Below, piece by piece: positions 34,218-42,432 of a stretch of DNA of 47,092 nt. Numbering within the stretch: position 1 is the first letter of the stretch; every line of letters begins with the position of its first letter. The notes beneath the pieces are model-generated. The model did no database searches. It saw only the letters and a program-made list of their open reading frames with translations, and had not been told where the DNA came from. The stretch spans positions 2,148 to 49,239 of the forward strand of contig JAPYUP010000010.1 of NCBI GenBank assembly GCA_029940695.1. Reading direction: 5' to 3'. The DNA comes from Candidatus Thalassarchaeaceae archaeon. Lineage in GTDB: Archaea; Thermoplasmatota; Poseidoniia; Poseidoniales; Thalassarchaeaceae. Both the position numbers and the translations under genes were made by a program.

Positions 34218-37046
34218 ATGGGGATGATGGAGAGATTCGGTAGGATCGCTGACACTTACATCAGCGAGAAGGAGCAGTTAATCGAGGCAGAAGAGGAGCG
34301 CAGGAGGGTCTTCGTCGGACACATGTTCTGGCCTACGGAGGCACTGAGGGACTCCATCATTTTCGCTGCCGTCCTGATGGTCATCGCGTTCTACTCGTGG
34401 ATAATCCCCCCACCCCTCCACAACGCTGCCGATCCGTTCGCACAAGCCGGTTTCGTGTTCCCTGACTGGTACGTTCTTTTCTCCTACGGGTACCTCAGAT
34501 GGGGCGAGTACCTCCCTCAATTCACTATCCCAGCTGGTCCAATAGGTGACTTCTTCGGTTCTCCGGTAATCTCCTGGAATGCCGCTTGGTGGGGATCGGT
34601 CATCACCGGCGTTCCCGTTGGCCTGCTAGCTCTTCCCCCGTTCCTCATCGGCAGGAGAGAGAAAAGGGGGGTGGAGGATCCGTGGTTCGCCTCTGCAGGT
34701 GCTGTCTACCTCGCTCACGTCTGGTTCATCTCGGTGTTCTCCATCAATATCTTCCTCGAACTTTATGCGAAGGACAGGAGGGACCACTGCTGGGCTGGAT
34801 CCCATGGCAACTTCATGTGCGGTACACAACCGCCTTGGACTGCCGAGGTGTTCAACGCCGTTCCTTGGGTGCTCACCGGAATCTTCCTGTTCGCTCTAGT
34901 CTACTTCTGGAGCAGACGCTTCTTGCTAGGCCCATTGGGTGCTAGGCTGACTCCTTTCCTTGGCAAGCAAGTCGCTGTGGGCTCGCTCATAGCAACTGTT
35001 CTGATCTGCGCCGTCACTTGGCCAGTCTACGAAAACGGGTTCTGGGACCAGAGGGGGCTTGGAACGATGGGTTTCTGGGAGTACCAAGCCGACGATAAGA
35101 TGGAAGAACTTGATGGTATCAGGGGCCAGCCTGCTGACACGTTGGTCCTCTTCGAGCACGGAAACGTGTGGGTTGAGTGGGAGGACGAGTGCCTGACTTA
35201 CGAAAGCACGGGTGAACTACCAGCATGGGAAGGTATCCAAGAGGAGTCAGAATACGCAGATTGGTGCGTGATTCCAGCAGTACATTGGCTTGATTGGGGG
35301 GTCTACCAACCAACTAAAGCCACAATAATCGATTTCAGTGACGTCAACGGGCATTCCGTTGCGCAGACGTCTAGGAACTACGGCGGTGGGAAATTCAATT
35401 ACACAGGGCTGGATGATGGCGGCCCAATCGAGATCACCGAGTCGCGAACTTTCAGCGTCGAGAACCTCGGAGTCGGTAGTGTTCCCGTTGATGTCGGATG
35501 CAACTTCAGAACCACGGCGAGGGGAGCGGGTACCCATGCCCAGAGTGTTTCCCTCACTGATTCTTCGGGACAACTCCTCTGGGAGAACGAGGGGGATACG
35601 TGCGACTCAACTACGATGTACCTAACTTCCGGCCAAGCCTACACGATAGTGTTCGTGGCCTCCTCATTGGGAGTCGACGAGACAGTGACCATGATTACGG
35701 ATTTCTCTGCTGTCGCTTACCAACCGCTGCTCCTCAAAGAGGATGGGACCGCACTGGTGCGTGCCGATAGCACTCACGATGCCGATGCTTTGGCAGCGAT
35801 GTCCATTTCAAATCCAACCTTCCACAAGAACCCGAAGAGCCTAGATGCCAAACTGGTCTACTCGCTGTTCATTCCCTGCCTCGGTGTTGGGGCGATGGTG
35901 TTCATGCTCATGCGTAGCATGGCTAGGGGATACGAGTGGGAGATGAACAAGTGTTACGGCTGCGACCTGTGTGACGACGCCTGCCCCATTCGCCTGTTCA
36001 ACGCTGGAGACAAGCTCAACATCATCTACAACACGTGGAACAACGAGGACGATGGAGTTCCACTATACTCCTGCCTAACCTGCACGGCTTGCACCAACGC
36101 ATGCCCACAATTAGTAGACTACGACTCTTACATCGACATCAGGCGCAACCTGATTGTAGGTGGGCCCCCTGCGACTGAGATTCCCCACACCGTGCTTCAG
36201 GCTGTGTTGGCAGCCGAGGCGGAGGAGGATGCCGACGAGGCTTTCATCTCGGTTGAGGACTACCCAATCGACTCCAGTGTTGGCTACTACCCTGGGTGTG
36301 TGGACTACATCGATCAGGAGATGATCTTCAGCCACGTCAATGAAGGCACTATGGATCTCGGTGATACAACAACCGCGGCCTTCACCCTGTTCGAGGAGAT
36401 GGGTCAGGAAGTCACCTATCTAGGAAGGGACTTCCTCAAGTGCTGTGGACACGACCAGAAGTGGCAGGGCATGAGCGAGGTCTTCGAGAAATTGAAGGCC
36501 TACAACCAGAAGAAACTGGGACAGAGCGGAATCGATACCCTAGTAACCTCGTGCGCGGAGTGCTTCCGCACCTTCGCCATGGACTATGAGCTAGGAGATA
36601 TGAAGGTCATGCATACCACTGAGTTCCTGCTTGAGAACGGTTTTGACATGCAATTGCAGGCCAAAGACGAACTCACAGTGACATTTCATGACCCATGTCG
36701 CCTGGGCCGACAGATGAACATCTACGACGAGCCCAGAAGCCTTGTCAGTTCGGTGGAGGGAGTCAACCTCGTCGAGATGGAGCACCACGGTGAGGATGGG
36801 CTGTGTTGTGGCGTCTCTAGCATGATGGCATGCAACGAAAACAGCAGGGCCCTCAGACTACAGCGTTTCGACGAGGTCATGGCAACTGGAGCGGAGATAA
36901 TGCTAACGTCCTGCCCCAAATGCGTCAGTCATTTCGAGTGCCTGAAGTTTGAGGGTGATCCCAGGCACGACTTCGAAATCCTCGACGTAGTGAGCTTCCT
37001 CGCCCGGCAAGTCGATGCAACAAAAAGTGACTACGAGAATGCATAG
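34218..37046 (+). CDS. Cytochrome b C-terminal part fused to an HdrD-like iron-sulfur module
   Basis: A 942-residue fusion. Residues 45-270 hold five transmembrane helices; the quinol-site motif PDWY is at 82-85, as in cytochrome b subunit IV. Residues 275-555 are an outside beta-rich domain with Asp/Trp-rich segments. A sixth helix (about 555-575) returns the chain to the cytoplasm. Then come two [4Fe-4S] sites (CYGCDLCDDACP near 580, CLTCTACTNACP near 620) and two CCG cysteine-rich domains: PGC/CCG/CAEC at about 696, 741, 779 and DPC/CCG/CPKC at about 826, 862, 899. This is the plan of HdrD, DsrK and GlpC. The result is a bc-type complex with its own cytoplasmic dehydrogenase or heterodisulfide-type reductase. 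GAGGTGAGAGC precedes the ATG. Confidence 0.88.
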   Translation: MGMMERFGRIADTYISEKEQLIEAEEERRRVFVGHMFWPTEALRDSIIFAAVLMVIAFYSWIIPPPLHNAADPFAQAGFVFPDWYVLFSYGYLRWGEYLPQFTIPAGPIGDFFGSPVISWNAAWWGSVITGVPVGLLALPPFLIGRREKRGVEDPWFASAGAVYLAHVWFISVFSINIFLELYAKDRRDHCWAGSHGNFMCGTQPPWTAEVFNAVPWVLTGIFLFALVYFWSRRFLLGPLGARLTPFLGKQVAVGSLIATVLICAVTWPVYENGFWDQRGLGTMGFWEYQADDKMEELDGIRGQPADTLVLFEHGNVWVEWEDECLTYESTGELPAWEGIQEESEYADWCVIPAVHWLDWGVYQPTKATIIDFSDVNGHSVAQTSRNYGGGKFNYTGLDDGGPIEITESRTFSVENLGVGSVPVDVGCNFRTTARGAGTHAQSVSLTDSSGQLLWENEGDTCDSTTMYLTSGQAYTIVFVASSLGVDETVTMITDFSAVAYQPLLLKEDGTALVRADSTHDADALAAMSISNPTFHKNPKSLDAKLVYSLFIPCLGVGAMVFMLMRSMARGYEWEMNKCYGCDLCDDACPIRLFNAGDKLNIIYNTWNNEDDGVPLYSCLTCTACTNACPQLVDYDSYIDIRRNLIVGGPPATEIPHTVLQAVLAAEAEEDADEAFISVEDYPIDSSVGYYPGCVDYIDQEMIFSHVNEGTMDLGDTTTAAFTLFEEMGQEVTYLGRDFLKCCGHDQKWQGMSEVFEKLKAYNQKKLGQSGIDTLVTSCAECFRTFAMDYELGDMKVMHTTEFLLENGFDMQLQAKDELTVTFHDPCRLGRQMNIYDEPRSLVSSVEGVNLVEMEHHGEDGLCCGVSSMMACNENSRALRLQRFDEVMATGAEIMLTSCPKCVSHFECLKFEGDPRHDFEILDVVSFLARQVDATKSDYENA

Positions 37047-37294
37047 TACGCTGACACACCGGCGAGCATCGCGTTTAGGATGATTCCCCCTACACTTGCT
37101 CTCGCGAACCTCTGATTCTCGTAGCCAAGCGCCACCAGCAGAAGGAAGAATCCAATCAATCCACCGCAAGCGATTGAAATCCACGCTACGGTGAGGCCCA
37201 GAAGCATTGCCATGACTGACCAAATCGCCGCCCCTTGCAGTAGTCCTAGCCAGACCATGGGGTCCACCCACCACGGACCTTCGAATTCCTCCAC
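37031..37294 (-). CDS. Small membrane protein
   Basis: An 87-residue protein with three likely transmembrane helices (residues about 12-30, 31-57, 67-86), rich in Gly, Ala and Leu. Its last 16 bases overlap the convergent end of the cytochrome b-HdrD gene. The ATG is 79 bases from the divergent ferredoxin start. No family recognised. Confidence 0.55.
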   Translation of the reverse strand: MEEFEGPWWVDPMVWLGLLQGAAIWSVMAMLLGLTVAWISIACGGLIGFFLLLVALGYENQRFARASVGGIILNAMLAGVSAYYAFS

Positions 37295-37373
37295 GATCTC
37301 CCGTACAGAACCAAGTGAATCAAACTGACTATCTTAAGAACGGAAAACCTAGGTTGGAATCAAGGGGAACGAG

Positions 37374-37706
37374 ATGACAGGAATTCCTGACATGTTGGCT
37401 AGGAGGGCCATCGAGCAAGCGAGGATTCGGATGCTGCTAAATTCGTTGCGGGCAGAGGAGATGGCCAGCATCAAGGGGGGTCCCGAAGCCGTTGCTTGGG
37501 TAAAAGAAGGGCTCTGCATTGGTTGTGACCAGTGCACGATCGTCTGTGATGACGATGCAATCGAATTGTACGACACCCCGCTTGCCAGCCCAATCATGGA
37601 TGTCGACGTCAACAGGAAGGCAAGGATTCTCCGGGATCCATGCACCGGTTGCAAGCTCTGTGTTTTAGCTTGCCCTACAGATGCAATTGTAATGATTGAC
37701 AGGTGA
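37374..37706 (+). CDS. 2[4Fe-4S] ferredoxin
   Basis: A 110-residue ferredoxin with CIGCDQCTIVC at about 48-58 and CTGCKLCVLACP at about 89-100, each giving C-x2-C-x2-C-x3-C. The first 45 residues form a helical extension (RRAIEQARIRMLLNSLRAEE) not found in short bacterial ferredoxins, and about 30 residues separate the two sites. It might serve the HdrD-like module encoded just before, or be an accessory subunit of a larger complex. Confidence 0.85.
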   Translation: MTGIPDMLARRAIEQARIRMLLNSLRAEEMASIKGGPEAVAWVKEGLCIGCDQCTIVCDDDAIELYDTPLASPIMDVDVNRKARILRDPCTGCKLCVLACPTDAIVMIDR

Positions 37707-37710
37707 GGAA

Positions 37711-37995
37711 ATGGCGAAGGATGATCCTGTCAGGTTTGGTGCCGAATTCGGACCCAAGAGGACTGGGGGCTCCAGTGGGGTATCTTTGTCTACATTCAAG
37801 ACACTGGTCTGGGTCTCCAACCTCGGTGGGCTCTTGTTGTGTGTAATCGGTCTCGAACTGATGGTGGTCAAACAGTCCTTCGGATTCGGCCTGGCTTGCA
37901 TTGTTGCCGGCGTGGCAATTGCCCTATTCCCATCTAACTACGAAATCATCGGGATGGAAGAACTGGGTGGAGAAGACACCAACGAAGAGGGGTGA
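37711..37995 (+). CDS. Small two-helix membrane protein
   Basis: A 94-residue protein with a soluble Gly/Ser-rich start and two transmembrane helices (about residues 33-53 and 57-73). ATG at 37711 follows the ferredoxin stop by four bases and has GGTGAGG directly before it, so the TTG further upstream is not needed. The acidic end overlaps the frame of the alkyltransferase gene. Function unknown; likely co-transcribed with the ferredoxin. Confidence 0.6.
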   Translation: MAKDDPVRFGAEFGPKRTGGSSGVSLSTFKTLVWVSNLGGLLLCVIGLELMVVKQSFGFGLACIVAGVAIALFPSNYEIIGMEELGGEDTNEEG

Positions 37996-38272
37996 GACGA
38001 TCGTACTCACAGGAACTGAATTCCAAATTAAGGTGTGGAAAGAATTGAGGAAGATCCCATCTGGTGAGACCAGATCATACAAGGAGGTGGCGGAAGCCAT
38101 CGGGCACCCGAATTCCTCGAGGGCCGTAGCCAATGCCTGTGCGAAGAACCCTCGTCCGGATGTCGTTCCCTGCCACAGAGTAATCCGCTCGGATGGAGGA
38201 TTGGGCGGATACAGTGGAGAGGGGGGCGTGGAGACGAAACTCAGGCTCTTGAGTGATGAAGAGGCATTCTAG
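37901..38272 (+). CDS. Alkylated-DNA (O6-methylguanine) transferase domain
   Basis: The C-terminal 90 residues are the DNA-binding and active-site domain of O6-alkylguanine transferases: GTEFQIKVWKELRKIPSGET, SYKEVAEAIGHPNSSRAVANA, and PCHRVIRSDGGLGGY with the Cys acceptor in PCHR. The enzyme removes alkyl groups from guanine by one-time transfer to that Cys. The N-terminal domain of full-length Ogt is missing. The start is unclear: the only in-frame start codons are TTG at 37901 and 37919, inside the previous gene and giving unrelated residues. The domain itself begins near 38000, where GGGGTGAG (37989-37996) precedes an ATC codon at 38000. The listed start is therefore an upper limit. Confidence 0.82.
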   Translation: MLPAWQLPYSHLTTKSSGWKNWVEKTPTKRGETIVLTGTEFQIKVWKELRKIPSGETRSYKEVAEAIGHPNSSRAVANACAKNPRPDVVPCHRVIRSDGGLGGYSGEGGVETKLRLLSDEEAF

Positions 38273-38292
38273 ACCCTCGTGTTTTCATATAT

Positions 38293-40155
38293 TCAAGAGG
38301 GCCAGGGTCCGACATCTTCCAGAGCTGATAAGAGATTTCTCCCTGCTCTGGAAGCCCCGCCCTCAGTGAAGTGCAACGCATGGAGTAGACGAAGCCCGAG
38401 TGCCATGTCTGGCTGATTCCTGAGCATGGGCGCAAGTTTTCCATAATCCTCAGCCCACTCGAGTGCATGCGGTCCCATCTCATCAACCACATCGTTGACC
38501 ATAGAGGGGGTGGTGGCCGTGCCCGCTGGTAATTTCGGCCTGCTAACAATCTCTCTAGGAAGGTTTGTTTTCGAGGCGGCCTCCCTGAGTGCAATCTTCT
38601 CATGGAAACCAGAGACCCTCCAATTCATCGGTAGCCTATGTGAAATCTCCCTGTGTCTTGAGGCGAGGAACGGAACCCTCGCCTCAAGACCGTATGCCAT
38701 GCTGTGCCTATCTGCTAGTCTGAGTTGGAAATTGGAGAGTTGGCCCCTGTCTAGTTCAAACTGAAGAGTTGATTCGAGGTTTGAAAAATGTCGTTCAGGA
38801 GTTAAGTCAGCATCTACCCAAGGCTGTCCTGGACCTTTCGGAAAATGCTCTGTGTCCACCCCCCCAATGAGTTTCAGCCTGTTGCTTACCATGACGGAAT
38901 GGTCATGCAACTTACGATACCTCTCATAACCTCCATGCAACTCATCCGCGCCTTGACCGCACAATCCAACCTTGACCTTGGATGACATTTTCTCGAACAG
39001 GGGCTGCCAGAAAAGGACGGTCACGTCAAGGTCCTCGCCGTGCCAAACGAAGTGCGGTAGGCCCTTCCAGAACGAATCCTCCGGTAGGATCCGCGTGTGG
39101 TGTTCCAAGTCGAGATGGTCGGCTACCATCTTGGCTGAAACGAAGTCCGGATTGTCCTCGCTCCCAGCAACAGTCCAACACGCAGGTACTTCGTACGAAG
39201 TAGCATCTGCCACATCTTTGGCCAGCGAAGCAACGAGGCTCGAATCCAGACCCCCCGAGAGGACTACTCCCAATGGGACATCGGTCATCATCCTGTCCTC
39301 TATGCTGTCTCTGAGGCTGTCTAGTAGGAGACTGGTTTGTCTTGAGTAAGCCTGTCCCTGTTGTGGATCGACTGTGTCCGTCGAATATCTTGCGACGCCA
39401 GTCAATACCGCACGTCCATGCTCATCAAGAGACCACGTCTCGATGGTGCCCTGTGCGACTTGGTACACGCCTTCGAAGAGAGTCGTCCTGTCGAGTGGAT
39501 ACTCGTAAGCCAAACGAACAGCCAATGCGTCAATATCCGGATTCGCCACAAAATCGGGGTGCCCGTAAAACGCCTTTACCTCGGAGGCAAATAAGAGCGT
39601 TCCATCCGGCAGGATGGTCCGGAGCACCGGCTTCACTCCTAGCGGATCCCGACAGAGAAGGAGTTCCCGACGCGATGGGTCCCATAACGCAAAACCCCAT
39701 ATCCCATCTAGTTTAGACAGCCAGTCCACATGCGACTCTGCAGGATTTCCTAGCTCACCGGCCCGGGAGCTTTTTCTAACTCGTCCTTCCATATTTCCAG
39801 AAACCAATTGGGGGGTGCTGGTCAATCCTACAGAGGTGGCGCGATGCAGTGCGAGGATGACCTCAGAATCACCCGAGGTCCGCCAAGGATAGTCTCTGAG
39901 GACTTTCCGCAAAGTGAGATAGTTGTAAATCTCTCCGTTTTGGACTAGAATTGCACCGTGGTCACTCCCTATGGGTTGCTTAGATCCTTCGAAGTCGAGG
40001 ATAGACAATCTGGTGCTACCAAAGGCAACTGAGCCGAAATCCATAACCTCCTCGAAACCTCCAATGCCATCGGGTCCCCTATGTGACAGGGAAGCGGCCA
40101 TGCGCAACGCAAGGTCAGCATCCCCGTTACCAAGCAGCCCCGCAATTCCGCACAC
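38293..40155 (-). CDS. asnB: Asparagine synthetase (glutamine-hydrolysing)
   Basis: A 620-residue AsnB. The N-terminal nucleophile must be Cys2, and GTG at 40155 gives M-C-G-I-A-G exactly; the frame is open seven codons further to 40176, which would bury the Cys, so that start is rejected. The glutaminase part holds SHRGPDG (31-37 region) and QNGEIYN. The synthetase part has the PP-loop VLSGGLDSSLVASLA near residue 305 and GQGADELHGGYERY near 405, where AsnB cores have G-x-G-A-D-E. It converts aspartate, glutamine and ATP to asparagine. It is convergent with the alkyltransferase gene, 20 bases apart. Confidence 0.93.
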   Translation of the reverse strand: MCGIAGLLGNGDADLALRMAASLSHRGPDGIGGFEEVMDFGSVAFGSTRLSILDFEGSKQPIGSDHGAILVQNGEIYNYLTLRKVLRDYPWRTSGDSEVILALHRATSVGLTSTPQLVSGNMEGRVRKSSRAGELGNPAESHVDWLSKLDGIWGFALWDPSRRELLLCRDPLGVKPVLRTILPDGTLLFASEVKAFYGHPDFVANPDIDALAVRLAYEYPLDRTTLFEGVYQVAQGTIETWSLDEHGRAVLTGVARYSTDTVDPQQGQAYSRQTSLLLDSLRDSIEDRMMTDVPLGVVLSGGLDSSLVASLAKDVADATSYEVPACWTVAGSEDNPDFVSAKMVADHLDLEHHTRILPEDSFWKGLPHFVWHGEDLDVTVLFWQPLFEKMSSKVKVGLCGQGADELHGGYERYRKLHDHSVMVSNRLKLIGGVDTEHFPKGPGQPWVDADLTPERHFSNLESTLQFELDRGQLSNFQLRLADRHSMAYGLEARVPFLASRHREISHRLPMNWRVSGFHEKIALREAASKTNLPREIVSRPKLPAGTATTPSMVNDVVDEMGPHALEWAEDYGKLAPMLRNQPDMALGLRLLHALHFTEGGASRAGRNLLSALEDVGPWPS

Positions 40156-40198
40156 ACACGGGGCACGCGTCGACAATCAATCAAGGTGATGGAAAAAA

Positions 40199-40318
40199 TC
40201 AGAAGTAGACGAAAAATATGGCGAAAGACAGTATTGAAGCGATGGCCCAGATAACCAAGTAGGTATTCTGGGAAAGTGAAGATTCGACAATCTCCACTCG
40301 ATCGGGCTCGTCGGGCAT
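40199..40318 (-). CDS. 39-residue single-helix membrane peptide
   Basis: A short frame read by eye: an acidic start (MPDEPDRVEIVE), then one transmembrane helix of about 20 residues (YLVIWAIASILSFAIFFVYF) that ends at the C-terminus. It lies between asnB and the kinase-like membrane gene on the same strand, with ATG at 40318, 54 bases from the gene upstream. It is in the size range of small membrane subunits; coding status depends on conservation. Confidence 0.5.
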   Translation of the reverse strand: MPDEPDRVEIVESSLSQNTYLVIWAIASILSFAIFFVYF

Positions 40319-40372
40319 CTTGCTCGGCCTAACCAAAGTAAATCGGATTGTAAAGATAACGGGAGATGACTA

Positions 40373-41017
40373 TCACAGGAACGGCATCATCAGAACGAGT
40401 CCCGCCAGTGGCAGCAGGACCATGGTCGCGTTGTCATCGATGAACTTGGTCTTTGGCACCTCTCCTGCTACCGTTAGGGGTGCTAGTAGAATCGCAACCA
40501 ATAGTTCGGTTCCCAACCAAAAGTGACAACCAATCCATACGAGGTAGGAAACGACCAGCCCTGCGAAGATAGCGGCTCTCATGTCTTTCTTTATTCGCTT
40601 CACCTCACCCATGACGGGATCTACGAACGTCAGACCGAATATCAAAGGTATCCCGTACATTCCGGACTTCAGTCCCCCGCCTTCTCCCTCTGGAGAAAGC
40701 AGAAGTGCCAGAGAAACTGCGAGGGCCCCCCAGGCTAATGCCGAAATCTGCCTAGACTCGTACTCCCTCTGACCTATGATAACGATTCCTAGCCTGAGTC
40801 TAGCAACCTCAATTAGTAGAATCGTAATGCAGGCAGCACTCACGAATTCCCTTGGGTTGAGTGAGACGACAGCCGCGATTGACTCCCCGTGAAGGTAGTA
40901 TGCCACGGGGATGAGTGACATGGAGATGTGCGTAAGTCGTCTGAAGGCATGACCACCAAGGCCCCCAATAGAATGTTCGACGTGATCGACGAACTGAGTC
41001 ATCTCTGTCTGTGTCAA
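40373..41017 (-). CDS. Phytol/dolichol-kinase-like membrane protein
   Basis: A 214-residue protein with about six or seven transmembrane helices. The start has R-R-L-T-H-I-S-M-S-L-I-P, like the R-K-x-x-H block of phytol and dolichol kinases, then E-V-A-R-L-R after the second helix. Near the end AGEVPKTKFIDDNATMVLLPLAG corresponds to the P-x-K-x-x-D-D-N-x-x-x-P-L element of the CTP-dependent polyprenol kinase/cytidylyltransferase family. It may phosphorylate isoprenoid alcohols for membrane lipids or glycan carriers. TTG at 41017 overlaps the MeaB stop; ATG at 41002 is an alternative. Confidence 0.65.
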   Translation of the reverse strand: MTQTEMTQFVDHVEHSIGGLGGHAFRRLTHISMSLIPVAYYLHGESIAAVVSLNPREFVSAACITILLIEVARLRLGIVIIGQREYESRQISALAWGALAVSLALLLSPEGEGGGLKSGMYGIPLIFGLTFVDPVMGEVKRIKKDMRAAIFAGLVVSYLVWIGCHFWLGTELLVAILLAPLTVAGEVPKTKFIDDNATMVLLPLAGLVLMMPFL

Positions 41018-41901
41018 AGCTTCTCACCATCCGCTTTGAGCGAACATCCTATGTCTATTATCGCTTCACCGACGGTTAAAGAACCGTCACCTATTTTTCC
41101 CAAATATGATTTAATTTGGGAGTGAGATAGCAACGCCGCATCCCAACTCGCGATGAGTCGCTCGCGAATCCTGAGCATGTCCCTACTGGGTTCTAGTTCA
41201 CATGATTCCAGATCGGCAATCAACTCCGAAACCCCCGTCCCCTCAATGGCTGAAACCAAATGTACCTGGGCACCAGGACCTTCACCCATATCGAGAGCTT
41301 TTCGAACAGCTGCAGCGGCGGACTGGGCATTGGGCAAATCGGCCTTATTGATCGCAATGACGTCCGCTAGCTCCAAAATTCCCGCCTTCTCGGCCTGGAC
41401 GATATCCCCCCTGTCAGGCCCGTCAATCAGAAGCACCCTATCGGCAAACGCTACCACCCTGATCTCAGATTGTCCCGAACCCACTGTCTCGATGATCACC
41501 CTAGTCCAACCACAGGCAGAAAGGGCTTCCGTCATTTTTCCTAGGCATGGCATCAGTCCTCCTGGATGATTTCGCGTAGCAAGAGATCGTACGAAAACCG
41601 AATCCGTCGAATCCGCATCTCCCATCCTGAGCCTGTCGGCTAGAATGGCCCCTCCCGTCATGGGGGACGTGGGGTCCACCGCCAACACGGCAACGGTTTC
41701 GCCCCTAGAGACCCAATACTCAATCATGCGACCAATGAGGGTTGATTTTCCAACCCCAGGAGGTCCTGTGACCCCCAAAATCCAGCCTCTTTCCTGTTGA
41801 ATTACTGGAGTCTGACCTGATTCTATCGCAGTAAGCAACTTGGCCAGACTCCTGCGATTTCCGGAGCGTGCTGAAACTAAAAGCTGGTTGACTGTGCTCA
41901 C
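41014..41901 (-). CDS. meaB: MeaB/ArgK-type G-protein chaperone of methylmalonyl-CoA mutase
   Basis: A 295-residue G3E-family GTPase. GVTGPPGVGKST (about residues 42-53) is the P-loop; AVDPTSPMTGGAILADRLRM is the switch region; IIETVGSGQSE is the G3 segment and NKAD the base-recognition motif. MeaB guards the B12 cofactor of methylmalonyl-CoA mutase. GTG at 41901 overlaps the stop of the mutase small subunit by four bases (GTGA), the strongest start; the frame is open four codons further to 41913. Co-transcribed with the mutase subunit. Confidence 0.93.
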   Translation of the reverse strand: MSTVNQLLVSARSGNRRSLAKLLTAIESGQTPVIQQERGWILGVTGPPGVGKSTLIGRMIEYWVSRGETVAVLAVDPTSPMTGGAILADRLRMGDADSTDSVFVRSLATRNHPGGLMPCLGKMTEALSACGWTRVIIETVGSGQSEIRVVAFADRVLLIDGPDRGDIVQAEKAGILELADVIAINKADLPNAQSAAAAVRKALDMGEGPGAQVHLVSAIEGTGVSELIADLESCELEPSRDMLRIRERLIASWDAALLSHSQIKSYLGKIGDGSLTVGEAIIDIGCSLKADGEKL

Positions 41902-42335
41902 TCCCAGTGCCACCCCGTGCCTTCACCAACTCCGACAGGCTCACCTACACGTCGACGTTTAGCAGCGGTCTCGAGGAAGTCGAAGATTGATGCAGAGAGG
42001 GTTCCAGGACCGAACACTGCTCTCACACCAGACTGGAATAGACTCGCCCGATCACGCTCGGGAATGATTCCTCCAGCAAACACGATTACGCTGTTGAGAC
42101 CAGCCCCCCTAAGGCCATCGCAGACAGTGAGGATTAGCGGATCATGGGCTCCCGAAAGTGTAGATAGGCCTAAGGCGTCAGCGTCCTCATCGCTCACAAT
42201 TCTGACGATTTCCTCCGGCCTCTTCCTAATCCCAGTGTATATGACCTCGTGGCCATCATCCCTGAGAGCTCTGGCAATTACCTTGGCTCCTCTGTCATGA
42301 CCATCGAGGCCAGGCTTAGCTATCACGATGCGCAT
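41898..42335 (-). CDS. Methylmalonyl-CoA mutase, B12-binding small subunit
   Basis: A 145-residue cobalamin-binding Rossmann domain. DGHDRG at residues 11-16 is the D-x-H-x-x-G motif whose His coordinates the cobalt; LSTLSGAH and FAGGIIP supply the S-x-L and G-G parts. Archaeal mutases often have this as a separate subunit (McmA2). The large catalytic subunit is not in the window. It opens the minus-strand set mutase-MeaB-kinase-like, divergent from the carboxylase genes, so both arms of propionyl-CoA conversion start here. Confidence 0.93.
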   Translation of the reverse strand: MRIVIAKPGLDGHDRGAKVIARALRDDGHEVIYTGIRKRPEEIVRIVSDEDADALGLSTLSGAHDPLILTVCDGLRGAGLNSVIVFAGGIIPERDRASLFQSGVRAVFGPGTLSASIFDFLETAAKRRRVGEPVGVGEGTGWHWE

Positions 42336-42393
42336 CTTCTGTATTCATGCAACTAGTGTACCGCCTTCAAGCAACCGCACCTCTGAACATGTC

Positions 42394-42401
42394 GAAATTA
42401 C
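42394..42401 (+). promoter_or_regulatory. TATA-like box of the carboxylase operon
   Basis: GAAATTAC lies about 35 bases before the ATG at 42433, with a start expected near 42425. This supports 42433 rather than the upstream ATG at 42328 as the real start. Confidence 0.4.
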
Positions 42402-42432
42402 ATTAGGAATGCTCATGGGCGGTCGTGTCCCT

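Noticed and set aside
42328-42432. Upstream extension of the carboxylase beta frame
   Set aside because: It overlaps the divergent mutase start and lacks family residues; a TATA-like box lies inside it.
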